Below, piece after piece: positions 1 to 7,507 of a stretch of 64,000 bases of DNA (positions are counted from its first letter, which is position 1; every line of letters begins with the position of its first letter). The DNA is from Caldilineaceae bacterium (GTDB taxonomy: Bacteria > Chloroflexota > Anaerolineae > Caldilineales > Caldilineaceae), in assembly GCA_026645575.1 (NCBI GenBank), contig JAPKMW010000001.1, positions 248,001-312,000 of the forward strand, in the 5' to 3' direction. A program made the translations under genes and the position numbers. The notes beneath the pieces were generated by a model. The model had not been told where the DNA came from, did no database searches, and worked only from the letters and a program-made list of their open reading frames with translations.

Positions 1-694
1 GCGATTGAATAAATCCATGCGCACCACTGGCAAAGCGGGCGAGAATGCTGGCCGTGTCTTCGGTGTTGAAGTTGTGGGTGCGCTTGTCCGCCCACGCCGC
101 CACTTGGGTGATCGGCCCCAAGAGCCGGGTAATGCCATCGACGGCGTGAACACCCATGTCATAGAGGATGCCGCCGCCCAGGTCGGGGCTATCGGTCTGC
201 CGCCAGCCATTGGCAGTGGGGCCAGTGGGATAGGAGGCCGTGATCGAGGCGCTGATGACGGTGCCGATGGCATTTTCAGCCAGCAATTGGCGCGCTTTGA
301 CAATGGGGCTGCCAAACTCCATACAATGGGCCACGGCCAAGACCACGTTGTTGGCGCGGGCCGCGTCGATCATCGCCTGGCACTCGGCCAGCGACGGGGC
401 CATCGGCTTTTCACAGATGACATGCAAGCCCTGCTCGGCGGCGGCAATGGCAAAGGGCGCATGTTGCGTGTTGGGCAAACAGAGAAAGACGCCATCGACC
501 ACGCTTTTGTCAATGGCGGCGATAGAGGTAAAGACATGGGGCGCGCTCAACTTGGCTGCAGCGGCTTTGCCCCGTTCGGCGTCGCGACTGACGACCGCCG
601 TCAATTCGGCATTGCTGCCCAGTTGAATCCCCCGCGCCAGCCAATCCAGCGCAAATCCACTCGTGCCGACGATGGCCCAGCGTACTTTAGTCAT
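1..694 (-). CDS. Gfo/Idh/MocA family oxidoreductase, C-terminus cut by window edge
   Basis: Reading the minus strand from the ATG at 694 gives an open frame to the window edge (about 231 codons). It begins MTKVRWAIVGTSGFA, a Rossmann nucleotide-binding start, and continues into VFLCLPN and CEKPMAPS, the EKP motif whose lysine is catalytic in this family. Members are cytosolic NAD(P)-dependent dehydrogenases of sugars or inositols; the substrate cannot be told. A later stretch, GGGILYDMGVHAVDG, matches the family's substrate-domain pattern with the active-site histidine. The family is usually 330-380 residues, so roughly a third is missing beyond position 1. It lies near a galactonate-dehydratase-like gene, which fits sugar catabolism. 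The plus-strand frame across this region is an antisense shadow. Confidence 0.93.
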   Translation of the reverse strand, partial: MTKVRWAIVGTSGFALDWLARGIQLGSNAELTAVVSRDAERGKAAAAKLSAPHVFTSIAAIDKSVVDGVFLCLPNTQHAPFAIAAAEQGLHVICEKPMAPSLAECQAMIDAARANNVVLAVAHCMEFGSPIVKARQLLAENAIGTVISASITASYPTGPTANGWRQTDSPDLGGGILYDMGVHAVDGITRLLGPITQVAAWADKRTHNFNTEDTASILARFASGAHGFIQS

Positions 695-737
695 GTTGTT
701 GCTCCAGAAGCTTTGGTTATTTGTTTAATTTCGTTGC

Positions 738-1667
738 TTACGGGGTGGGAGCCGGTTTGGCTAAAAACTGCTCGACCTCAGCGACCGAAAGGGTGAGCAG
801 TTGTGCAATCGTTTCCAGGGAAAAGCCCTTTGCCGCCATATTCTGCACAATTTGACCGAGTGTCTTCTTTCTACCAAGATCAAACCCTTCCTGGCGAATG
901 GTTTCACGTTCACGTTCAAGCGCTTTAATCAACATACTCTTTACCTCCTCACGAGTCAGCTCCTGTTCCTCAATTTGGGCAAAATCGTTGCTTTGTAATC
1001 GCCCATGTGCCGCCAACTGGCGGAACCAGTTGATGAAGAGCATGAGCGCCTGCCGGTCCGGCTCCGTATCATATAAACTCAACAGCTTTTCCAATAGCAA
1101 CGGTAAATCATAGTGCGCTTCGGCTAGAAAAAGCGTGGCGATGATGTTATCAATCTTTGCCAACCACTCCTTGCCATAAGCATTCTCGGCAATCACCAAA
1201 TGCTCGAAGTGGAGACCGTATTGCCCTAGATTAACTTCCGTCTCAATCAACTGATCGATGTTCGCAGGCGCCGTCCACTTGTCCTCGCCATTGTACAATA
1301 CCAGGGAAAAGAGCGCCGGTAACATCAGCTCGCGCTCCCCTTTATGGGCCAGGACAAAATCCATGTAAAAATTACATTTGTACTGCAATGTACGCAGGAT
1401 CATAAAGCGTTGGACAGTGGACTGAAATTCGATCAACAACGCAAGGTAGATCACCGTATCACTGTCCAAGAGCGGCACTTTGTAGATAATATCCGCTTCC
1501 GTTTCCTTGTAATGTTCGCTGACAAAGCTCTTATCCAGCCGTTCTGCGCGATCAAAGTCCAGCCTTGACACCCACTCCTCTTCCACAAAGGTCTGGATCA
1601 ACTGGCGAAAGATCGTTTTGTTGCTGAAGAGGCGTTTATAACCGCTATCATGCACCGTCGTACTCAT
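738..1667 (-). CDS. Rpn family PD-(D/E)XK nuclease / putative transposase (copy 1)
   Basis: 309 residues. The N-terminus (HDSGYKRLFSNKTIFRQLI) and the core (EADIIYKV ... LALLIEFQS) carry the E-x-D and E-x-Q active-site pattern of the Rpn/YhgA recombination-promoting nuclease family. The C-terminus is charged and helical with a short coiled-coil-like stretch, as is usual in the family. Known members are DNA endonucleases that promote RecA-independent recombination; some act in phage defence. The role here is inferred from family only. A clear paralogue lies at 30053-31108. The ATG at 1667 is preceded by two tandem GAGCGAGGAT units that supply the ribosome-binding purines. A TTGTTT-17-TATAAT promoter lies upstream and overlaps the divergent promoter of the next gene. 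Confidence 0.9.
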   Translation of the reverse strand: MSTTVHDSGYKRLFSNKTIFRQLIQTFVEEEWVSRLDFDRAERLDKSFVSEHYKETEADIIYKVPLLDSDTVIYLALLIEFQSTVQRFMILRTLQYKCNFYMDFVLAHKGERELMLPALFSLVLYNGEDKWTAPANIDQLIETEVNLGQYGLHFEHLVIAENAYGKEWLAKIDNIIATLFLAEAHYDLPLLLEKLLSLYDTEPDRQALMLFINWFRQLAAHGRLQSNDFAQIEEQELTREEVKSMLIKALERERETIRQEGFDLGRKKTLGQIVQNMAAKGFSLETIAQLLTLSVAEVEQFLAKPAPTP

Positions 1668-1724
1668 CCTCGCTCATCCTCGCTCAGGCTCCCATTGCTT
1701 TGTACCGGATTATAATGTGGCGCC

Positions 1725-1753
1725 ATTATAGCACAAACTACACTTGGAAACAA
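1725..1753 (-). promoter_or_regulatory. Promoter of the Rpn gene (copy 1)
   Basis: On the minus strand a -35 TTGTTT (1753-1748), a 17-base spacer and a perfect -10 TATAAT (1730-1725) lie about 60 bases before the start codon at 1667. The -35 overlaps by two bases the -35 of the divergent promoter for the gene at 1812. Confidence 0.65.
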
Positions 1754-1772
1754 TCGGGTCGTTTGTTATACT
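1744..1772 (+). promoter_or_regulatory. Promoter of the galactonate-dehydratase-like gene
   Basis: On the plus strand a -35 TTGGAA (1744-1749), a 17-base spacer and a -10 TATACT (1767-1772) give a predicted transcription start near 1779, some 33 bases before the ATG at 1812. Confidence 0.65.
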
Positions 1773-1811
1773 ACTGACAGGCTAACATCAATTACCAGCG
1801 AGCGATCACTC

Positions 1812-2951
1812 ATGAAAATTACTGCGCTCTATCCTTTCGGTTGTTGGAGTCCCGTCACCGACTGGACCTATGTCAAAGTGGAAACCGACGAGCCGGGGCT
1901 AGTGGGCTGGGGTGAATGTTCCCTGCCGACCAAAACGTATGGCGTACAAGGCGCGATCAAAGACCTGGAAAAGCTAATCCTCGGTGCTGACCCGCTGGAC
2001 ACCGAATGGTGTTGGCAGCGCATATATCGCCACAGCTACTGGCGCGGCGGGCCGATCCAAACGGCGGCGCTTTCTGGCATCGACATGGCGCTCTGGGACA
2101 TTCGGGGTAAAACCGCCGGCCTGCCGCTCTATCGACTCTTTGGCGGCCCGGTGCGCAATCGGGTGCGGCTCTACGCCAACCTGGGGCTTTCGACGAATCC
2201 TGCTGTCTTTCGCGAGCGGGCGCGCCAGGCGTTAGCGCTGGGTTATCAGGTGGTCAAAATTTATCCGCTGCCGGCGGTGAGCGCGATTGAAGGAATGCAG
2301 ACGATTCGTCAGGTGGTGGCTTGTTGTGAGGCGGTGCGCGAGGAAATTGGGACTGGTTGCGATTTTGCCCTCGATTTTCATGGCCGCCCCAGCCCTGCTC
2401 TGGCCGTGCAACTGGAAGCGGCGGTGCGGCACACCTACCCGCTCTGGATCGAAGAGCCGGTTTTGCCAGAGATCGAACATGGCTTGCAACGTTGCGCCGA
2501 AAAATTCCAAATTCCCATTGCCACCGGCGAACGGCTCTTTACCCGCTGGGGCTTTCGCAATCTACTGGAGCAAGAACTGGCCTCGATCATCCAGCCCGAT
2601 GTCGCCAATGCGGGCGGCATCACCGAAATGCTCAAGATCGCGTCGCTGGCGGAACTCTATGGCGTCGCCTTCAACCCGCACAACCCGAATGGGCCGCTGC
2701 AATCGCTGGCCAGTGTCCATCTGGCGGCCCACGCCCAAGCCTTTACCCACCTCGAACATCGCCACGAACACCATGACTTTATGCGCCAGATCTGTACCGC
2801 CTTGCCCACCGTGGAAGCCGATGGTTGTTGCGGCTTGCCGACCGGCGTTGGCCTGGGTGCGGAAATGAACGAAGACGCTCTACGCGCCCATCCCGCCCAA
2901 CCCTGGATTCCTGAAGCGTTTCGCGCTGATGGCAGCATTGCTGATTGGTGA
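1812..2951 (+). CDS. Mandelate racemase/enolase superfamily protein, galactonate-dehydratase-like
   Basis: 379 residues, the full length for the family. An N-terminal enolase capping domain is followed by the (beta/alpha)7 barrel. Metal ligands are visible as D188 (in LDFHGR), E214 (in WIEEP) and E240 (in ATGERL). H190 of DFHGR and H290 of NPHNPNGP match the two histidines of D-galactonate dehydratase. Such enzymes dehydrate acid sugars in a Mg2+-dependent reaction in the cytosol. The exact sugar acid is uncertain because the superfamily is promiscuous: gluconate, mannonate or rhamnonate dehydratase are alternatives. The nearby Gfo/Idh gene supports a sugar-acid pathway. It has its own sigma70-like promoter; the Shine-Dalgarno is weak. 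Confidence 0.9.
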   Translation: MKITALYPFGCWSPVTDWTYVKVETDEPGLVGWGECSLPTKTYGVQGAIKDLEKLILGADPLDTEWCWQRIYRHSYWRGGPIQTAALSGIDMALWDIRGKTAGLPLYRLFGGPVRNRVRLYANLGLSTNPAVFRERARQALALGYQVVKIYPLPAVSAIEGMQTIRQVVACCEAVREEIGTGCDFALDFHGRPSPALAVQLEAAVRHTYPLWIEEPVLPEIEHGLQRCAEKFQIPIATGERLFTRWGFRNLLEQELASIIQPDVANAGGITEMLKIASLAELYGVAFNPHNPNGPLQSLASVHLAAHAQAFTHLEHRHEHHDFMRQICTALPTVEADGCCGLPTGVGLGAEMNEDALRAHPAQPWIPEAFRADGSIADW

Positions 2952-2969
2952 TTTGGTGCGGGCTATAGC

Positions 2970-3062
2970 AAAAATTGAACGCAGATTGCGCAGATTAGGC
3001 AGATTTTTGTTCGGTTTATCCGCGCAAATCAGCTTCATCCGCACAATCCGCGTTTGATTTTT
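2970..3062. repeat. Imperfect inverted repeat between convergent genes
   Basis: Arms at about 2970-3006 and 3026-3062 pair over roughly 37 bases with about eight mismatches. They are built from degenerate GCAGATT/GCGGATT units. The repeat sits between the convergent genes ending at 2951 and 3077 and could act as a two-way terminator. Confidence 0.55.
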
Positions 3063-3076
3063 TATGCTGCTGGGGT

Positions 3077-4411
3077 TTACCGACTGCCTATCAGTACGCG
3101 CCACATGATGCGCGGCTGCATGATGCTGGGCGGCGGTTTGAGCAGGTTCACCACCTTCAGGAAGGCGAGGGAAACCACTTCATCGCGCTGCGCAACGTGA
3201 TGTAACTTGGCAAGATACCAGTTAACGAACTTGGTCATGGCTGTGCGTGGCCCTTCGATTTCCGGGAAGCGCAGGTCGTTACCCACGGCTGTACTCCACG
3301 GAATATCGATAATCTTGCTGGCTTGTTTGAAGAAACGCTGGGCCAGGCGTGCGTCACCTTCTTGCAAGCACTCGCCCAGGGCAACGGCTTCGAGCGCTGC
3401 GACCGACATTCCCTGGGCGTAGATGGGGTTGAAGCTACACAAGGCGTCACCCATGACCAGATAACCCGCAGGAAAGCGGGTCAGCCGTTCGTAGCGGCGG
3501 CGCAGGTTGGATGGAATTTTGTAGACAACCGGCGCACTGATCGGCTCGGCATCCTGAATGCGCGCATAAAGCGCCGGCGTCGCCAACCCCTTGGCGTAGT
3601 TGAGCAGTCCGGCATGATCTGGGGGCGCCTGCTCACCCAAATAGCCGGCGACGGTGAGCATCCAACGACCGCCCTCCTGGGTGAGAAGAACGCCGCCCCG
3701 GCGATTTTCGGGCGTTGCCGCCACAATCAGGGCGACGGGGGCGGACGTTTGTTCGAGTTGCCGTCGAAATTCGCACGAAGTGTACGTAACATCAATTTTG
3801 ACCACTTCTTCCTGTGGAGCTTCATAGCCCAGCGCTTTGAGCCAGACCGGCGTGCGTGACCCGCGTCCACTTGTGTCAACCACCAGATCGGCAGTCATGT
3901 TCTCTTCAGCGCTGCCCGCCCGTCGTCGAATGAGCCGCACACCAGTGACGCGCGTGTTGTCAGCAGTCGCCAGCAGCCCTAACACATCACAGCTATCGAT
4001 GACCGTGACATTGGGTAGCGCTAACACACGTGTGCGAATGGCGGCTTCCAACAGCGGGCGGCTGACATTGATGGCGTTGTTGCCACTGAGCGCCGGTTGA
4101 TGAGCGCCGCCTTCATGATACCAGCGGGCATTTTGGCTCACGTCACCATAGTCGGCGCCCTGGCTGACCAGATAGTCGATCAGGCCAGGGAAGTAATTTT
4201 CCATAATCGCCAAGCCACGGACGAGAACGGCGTGGGCGTGGCGGCCCTGGGGTACGCCTTTGCGTTGTTCACTCCCGGCTGGAAGCAGATCGCGCTCCAA
4301 GAGCGTTACTTGCTCATAGTGATCGGCCAGCGCACGTGCGGCCAACAGCCCAGCCATACTGGCGCCGATCACCAGCGCCGTCTTGCCTGTCCAAGTTCTC
4401 GGTTGAGTCAT
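3077..4411 (-). CDS. FAD-dependent oxidoreductase / monooxygenase-like protein
   Basis: 444 residues from the ATG at 4411, chosen because GAGAGGAG lies eight bases upstream. An in-frame GTG at 4420 is less likely. The N-terminal ALVIGASMAGLLAARAL is a dinucleotide-binding fold, although the first glycine motif reads GASMAG instead of the usual GAGxAG. Farther on, VVDTSGRGSRTPVWL and MGDALCSFNPIYAQGMS match the GD motif that contacts FAD in p-hydroxybenzoate-hydroxylase-type flavoproteins. Related proteins include aromatic hydroxylases, geranylgeranyl reductases and epoxidase-like enzymes; substrate unknown. It follows the STAND ATPase gene on the same strand, but a 29-bp hairpin separates them, so it is probably transcribed separately. 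Confidence 0.85.
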   Translation of the reverse strand: MTQPRTWTGKTALVIGASMAGLLAARALADHYEQVTLLERDLLPAGSEQRKGVPQGRHAHAVLVRGLAIMENYFPGLIDYLVSQGADYGDVSQNARWYHEGGAHQPALSGNNAINVSRPLLEAAIRTRVLALPNVTVIDSCDVLGLLATADNTRVTGVRLIRRRAGSAEENMTADLVVDTSGRGSRTPVWLKALGYEAPQEEVVKIDVTYTSCEFRRQLEQTSAPVALIVAATPENRRGGVLLTQEGGRWMLTVAGYLGEQAPPDHAGLLNYAKGLATPALYARIQDAEPISAPVVYKIPSNLRRRYERLTRFPAGYLVMGDALCSFNPIYAQGMSVAALEAVALGECLQEGDARLAQRFFKQASKIIDIPWSTAVGNDLRFPEIEGPRTAMTKFVNWYLAKLHHVAQRDEVVSLAFLKVVNLLKPPPSIMQPRIMWRVLIGSR

Positions 4412-4559
4412 CTCTATCACTCCTCTCTGCTGCTTTGGCGGCGAGTGAGCCGATCACTCGTCGCCTCCTGTTTGCGATACAGAGAGGAGTGTAGGCTGAT
4501 TGGGTGCTAACTTTCCAGCCAATGTGGTGCTAACTTTTTATCAAAAAGGTAACGACTAA

Positions 4560-4624
4560 CCCTGCTCGTAGCCGGTCCGTGACCGGCGCATGGGACGCCG
4601 GTCACGGACCGGCTACGAGCAGGG
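4560..4624. repeat. Perfect 29-bp inverted repeat (hairpin)
   Basis: Arms 4560-4588 and 4596-4624 are perfectly complementary with a 7-base loop. The arm begins CCCTGCTCGTAGCCGG and contains GGTCCGTGACCGG. It lies just downstream of the stop at 4635 of the minus-strand ATPase gene and could terminate it. A related core (GTCACGGAC) recurs at 38585-38668, so it may be a dispersed repeat. Confidence 0.8.
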
Positions 4625-4634
4625 TCATTTTTTC

Positions 4635-6725
4635 TTAACTTTTCGCCGACTCAGCGCCGTACACTTCCTGTTGCCAGAGCCAGCTTGTGATCTGCTCGAC
4701 CGCCTTGCTCAATTGGTAGCGATAGGTGCTAAAGGGGAGATCAAGCAGTTCGGCGGCCAGTTCTTGGGTGGGCGCCGGTTCAAAGTAGGTATGCCAGAGG
4801 ACTTTGTGGAGCTTCTGTGTTTTGGGGCTGGCGGTCAGGAGAGTGGCCCCCTCGCGCAAGCGGGCTTGGAGCAAGGCCGCTGTCGGCTCCTGATCGGTGC
4901 GGTCGCGCAGGCAGCGTGAGTGCAGGAGCGGGCTTTGGGCCAACCGATCGGGGCGGCGTACATCTTTCAGCGCCTGGCGCACGGCCTCGGCAAACTCCGG
5001 TTCTGATAAGGCCATCGGTTGCGGGGTGTGGGGCAGCGTCTCCAGCGCGACAATCTCCTCCAGTAGTTCGCGTTCGCCCATTAGATTCAACCAATCCAGC
5101 ACTGGTTCCGCCCGCCAGTTGTGGACAAAGACGTCAAAGGGCTGACCATCCAGCGTGAAGGCGGCGTCGGGTGCTGCGGGCATCCGTAGATAGTTGAACA
5201 TGGTGGCGTAACCACCGCTTTGGGTTTGGGCGATCAACGAGTAGGCAAGATTGGGCGTATTAAAGAAGAGCCGTAAGCTGACCATGGCCGCCATATTGAA
5301 GATAGACGGCGACTGTTGATAGCGCTCGGTATCCATCCAATTGCGGAAAAAGAGGATCACATCGTCTTGGCGCGGCGGTGCAATGGTTTGAACATGGGCA
5401 ATGGCGGCACGCATGGCTGGATCAGCCGTAAAATCTTCGTCTGTGATCCGGCTAATGTCCACCACATGACAGAAGCCGGCAATGGCGCTCCCGGCGGCGC
5501 GGAAGACGAAGAAACCATGAGGCTGGCGCGCATACCAATGGCGCATAGCCGCGAGCGCTGCATCGCCCTGATGGCGGCGAATCATCTGCTCAAGGATCGG
5601 CAGGTCCGCCGGTTGCGCCCCCTCAATATAGAGCTGGCCGAAGGATTGCCACTCATAGAAAGGGCGCATAAAGGGATTGTTGCGGTGTAAAAAGAGCAGC
5701 GCAAAGATGGCATACTGCTGCGCCGGACCATGACTTGCCATAATCTGCCGGATAATGTAATCGCGCACCTGAAAATGGAGTTCGCGAAAGCGTTTCAGGT
5801 TGCGCCACCGCAGGTCTGCCTCCAGCACCTCGCGCCCCAGGTCATGGGGAAAGAGGCCGAAAGGCCCTTGCTCGATAAAGGAGAGATCCCGTAACCACTG
5901 AAATGCGGCGTGCGCATCTTCCTCGCCCAGGCAGTGAACCAGCAGACTTTCGTCAGTGGTGAATGCGTGGGCGCAAACCTCAATCGCTTGGCGGAAACGT
6001 GGATTGGGCACCTCCGCCACAAAGCGTTCCAAGAGGGCGCGCACAATGTCGGGGTCGCGTTGCAACGCATACGCACGCAGCGCGCTGTTCTGTCCAAAGA
6101 GATCAGCCGCCAATGACAGCGCCAACGGATGGCCGTAGGTTACCTCCAGGACGCTGCTAATCTCCTCCGCCGGCACCCCTTGACCGCGCAGATAGGCTGC
6201 ACTTTCGTCGGGGCGCAAGTTGCGCAGCGAAATGATGCGGGTCAAGGCGCCCCAATCGCCGCCGGCGCGCCAGGCGGCCGGCGGCGGCTGACGACCGGCG
6301 ATAATTACCAGGGCGTGTTCCGGCAATTGGGGCAGGAATGTATCGCGCAGCCAACTGTCCAGTGGCGCTAGCAACTCATAGGTGTCGATGAAGAGGACGA
6401 GATTCGGCGTGGCGGCAATGGCATCCAGCGGCGATTGGGGCGGCAGCTTCAGCACCGTCTGCAATCCGGTCAGGAACCCGGCCGGCGACGGATCGAGATG
6501 GCGACCATCCAGAAAAAGAGTAGTACGTTCGGCCTCTTGGGCCAGGCGGGCGAATTCGCGCAGCAGTGTTGTCTTGCCCATGCCGCCGGGGCCGTAGATG
6601 TGGAGTACGGCAAAGTCAGGCAAGTCGCCACTGAGCGCAACACGGAAGAGTTCCAATTCGGCATTGCGCCCAACAAAGCGACTACGCTGTGCCAGCGCCA
6701 AACGGTGTTCCATGCGTCCTGTCAT
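4635..6725 (-). CDS. STAND/AAA ATPase with C-terminal HTH-like domain
   Basis: 696 residues from the ATG at 6725, which follows AAGGAGG by a few bases; a frame extension to 6794 has no such site. After RSRFVGRNAELELF come Walker A (GPGGMGKTT, about 45-53) and Walker B (LVLFIDTYE, about 109-117). A long helical region follows. The C-terminus (TQELAAELLDLPFSTYRYQLSKAVEQI) looks like a helix-turn-helix domain. The same kind of domain, with KATYYRHLEGAIEAL, is N-terminal in the STAND protein at 54335. STAND proteins are switch ATPases that act as signal-responsive regulators; direct DNA binding is inferred. It lies 86 bases downstream of the response regulator and may share its transcript. Confidence 0.85.
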   Translation of the reverse strand: MTGRMEHRLALAQRSRFVGRNAELELFRVALSGDLPDFAVLHIYGPGGMGKTTLLREFARLAQEAERTTLFLDGRHLDPSPAGFLTGLQTVLKLPPQSPLDAIAATPNLVLFIDTYELLAPLDSWLRDTFLPQLPEHALVIIAGRQPPPAAWRAGGDWGALTRIISLRNLRPDESAAYLRGQGVPAEEISSVLEVTYGHPLALSLAADLFGQNSALRAYALQRDPDIVRALLERFVAEVPNPRFRQAIEVCAHAFTTDESLLVHCLGEEDAHAAFQWLRDLSFIEQGPFGLFPHDLGREVLEADLRWRNLKRFRELHFQVRDYIIRQIMASHGPAQQYAIFALLFLHRNNPFMRPFYEWQSFGQLYIEGAQPADLPILEQMIRRHQGDAALAAMRHWYARQPHGFFVFRAAGSAIAGFCHVVDISRITDEDFTADPAMRAAIAHVQTIAPPRQDDVILFFRNWMDTERYQQSPSIFNMAAMVSLRLFFNTPNLAYSLIAQTQSGGYATMFNYLRMPAAPDAAFTLDGQPFDVFVHNWRAEPVLDWLNLMGERELLEEIVALETLPHTPQPMALSEPEFAEAVRQALKDVRRPDRLAQSPLLHSRCLRDRTDQEPTAALLQARLREGATLLTASPKTQKLHKVLWHTYFEPAPTQELAAELLDLPFSTYRYQLSKAVEQITSWLWQQEVYGAESAKS

Positions 6726-6811
6726 TGTGCCTCCTTGTAAAACCTGTAATGCCGGTAAAGTATAGTCGAAGGAACGGCACTTGTAAACTGGCAATCGATA
6801 GACGGGAGCAA

Positions 6812-7477
6812 TTACCTAAATTCCTCCGCTCCCAAACTGGCGTGACGCGCTTTTTCGATGGCCTGGGCGCGATTGACGACTTGCAGCTTATTGAAAATGT
6901 TCGACACATGATTGCGAATGGTCTTCTCGCCGATGCCAAGCTGTTGGGCGATCGTCGGGTTGGTGTAGTGGCGCGCCATCAAGGCCAGGATTTCCCGTTC
7001 CCGTTCGCTCAGTTCCGGCAAGGGGTCGGCGGCGGTCGGCGGCTGCGCTTTGGCAAAGAAATGGGCAATGCGCGTGGCAATGGCCGGGCCAAAGAGAACA
7101 TGACCATGCGCAACCGCACGAATGGCCTGTAACAATTCCAGATGATTGGCCCCTTTGAGAACATAGCCCCGTGCGCCGGCCCGCATGGCGGCAAAGAGCG
7201 AGGCGTCATCCTCTAACATCGTCACCATGATAATGCCGGCGCTGGGCTGCTGTCGGAGCAGGCGACGGGTCGCTTCAATGCCGTTCATGTCGGGCATGTT
7301 GATGTCCATGAGGATCACATCGGGACGGCTTTCGGCAATGGCTTGCACTGCTTCGGCGCCGGTGGCCGCTTCACCGACACAGAGAATATCATTGGTAGCC
7401 GCCAGCAAGGCGCGAATTCCTTCACGAAAGAGGGCATGGTCATCGGCGATAAAGAGGCGGATCGGTGGCTGGTTCAT
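6812..7477 (-). CDS. NarL/FixJ-type response regulator
   Basis: 221 residues from the ATG at 7477, preceded by GAGGA at five bases; an upstream in-frame TTG is less likely. The receiver domain has the acidic pair D12-D13, the phosphoacceptor D58 (in VILMDINMPDMNG), the conserved T near 86 (IMVTM) and K near 108 (YVLKGA). The C-terminal LuxR-type helix-turn-helix spans ELSEREREILALMARHYTN through GEKTIRNHVSNIFNKL. It should be a DNA-binding transcription regulator controlled by the kinase encoded 30 bases upstream in the same operon. Targets are unknown. Confidence 0.95.
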   Translation of the reverse strand: MNQPPIRLFIADDHALFREGIRALLAATNDILCVGEAATGAEAVQAIAESRPDVILMDINMPDMNGIEATRRLLRQQPSAGIIMVTMLEDDASLFAAMRAGARGYVLKGANHLELLQAIRAVAHGHVLFGPAIATRIAHFFAKAQPPTAADPLPELSEREREILALMARHYTNPTIAQQLGIGEKTIRNHVSNIFNKLQVVNRAQAIEKARHASLGAEEFR

Positions 7478-7507
7478 GGTGTTCCTCAACGATTCTTCAG
7501 AAGTTGC

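Noticed and set aside
5..796. 263-codon plus-strand frame at the left edge
   Set aside because: Antisense to a clear Gfo/Idh/MocA gene; low-complexity Gly/Arg-rich translation with no motif.
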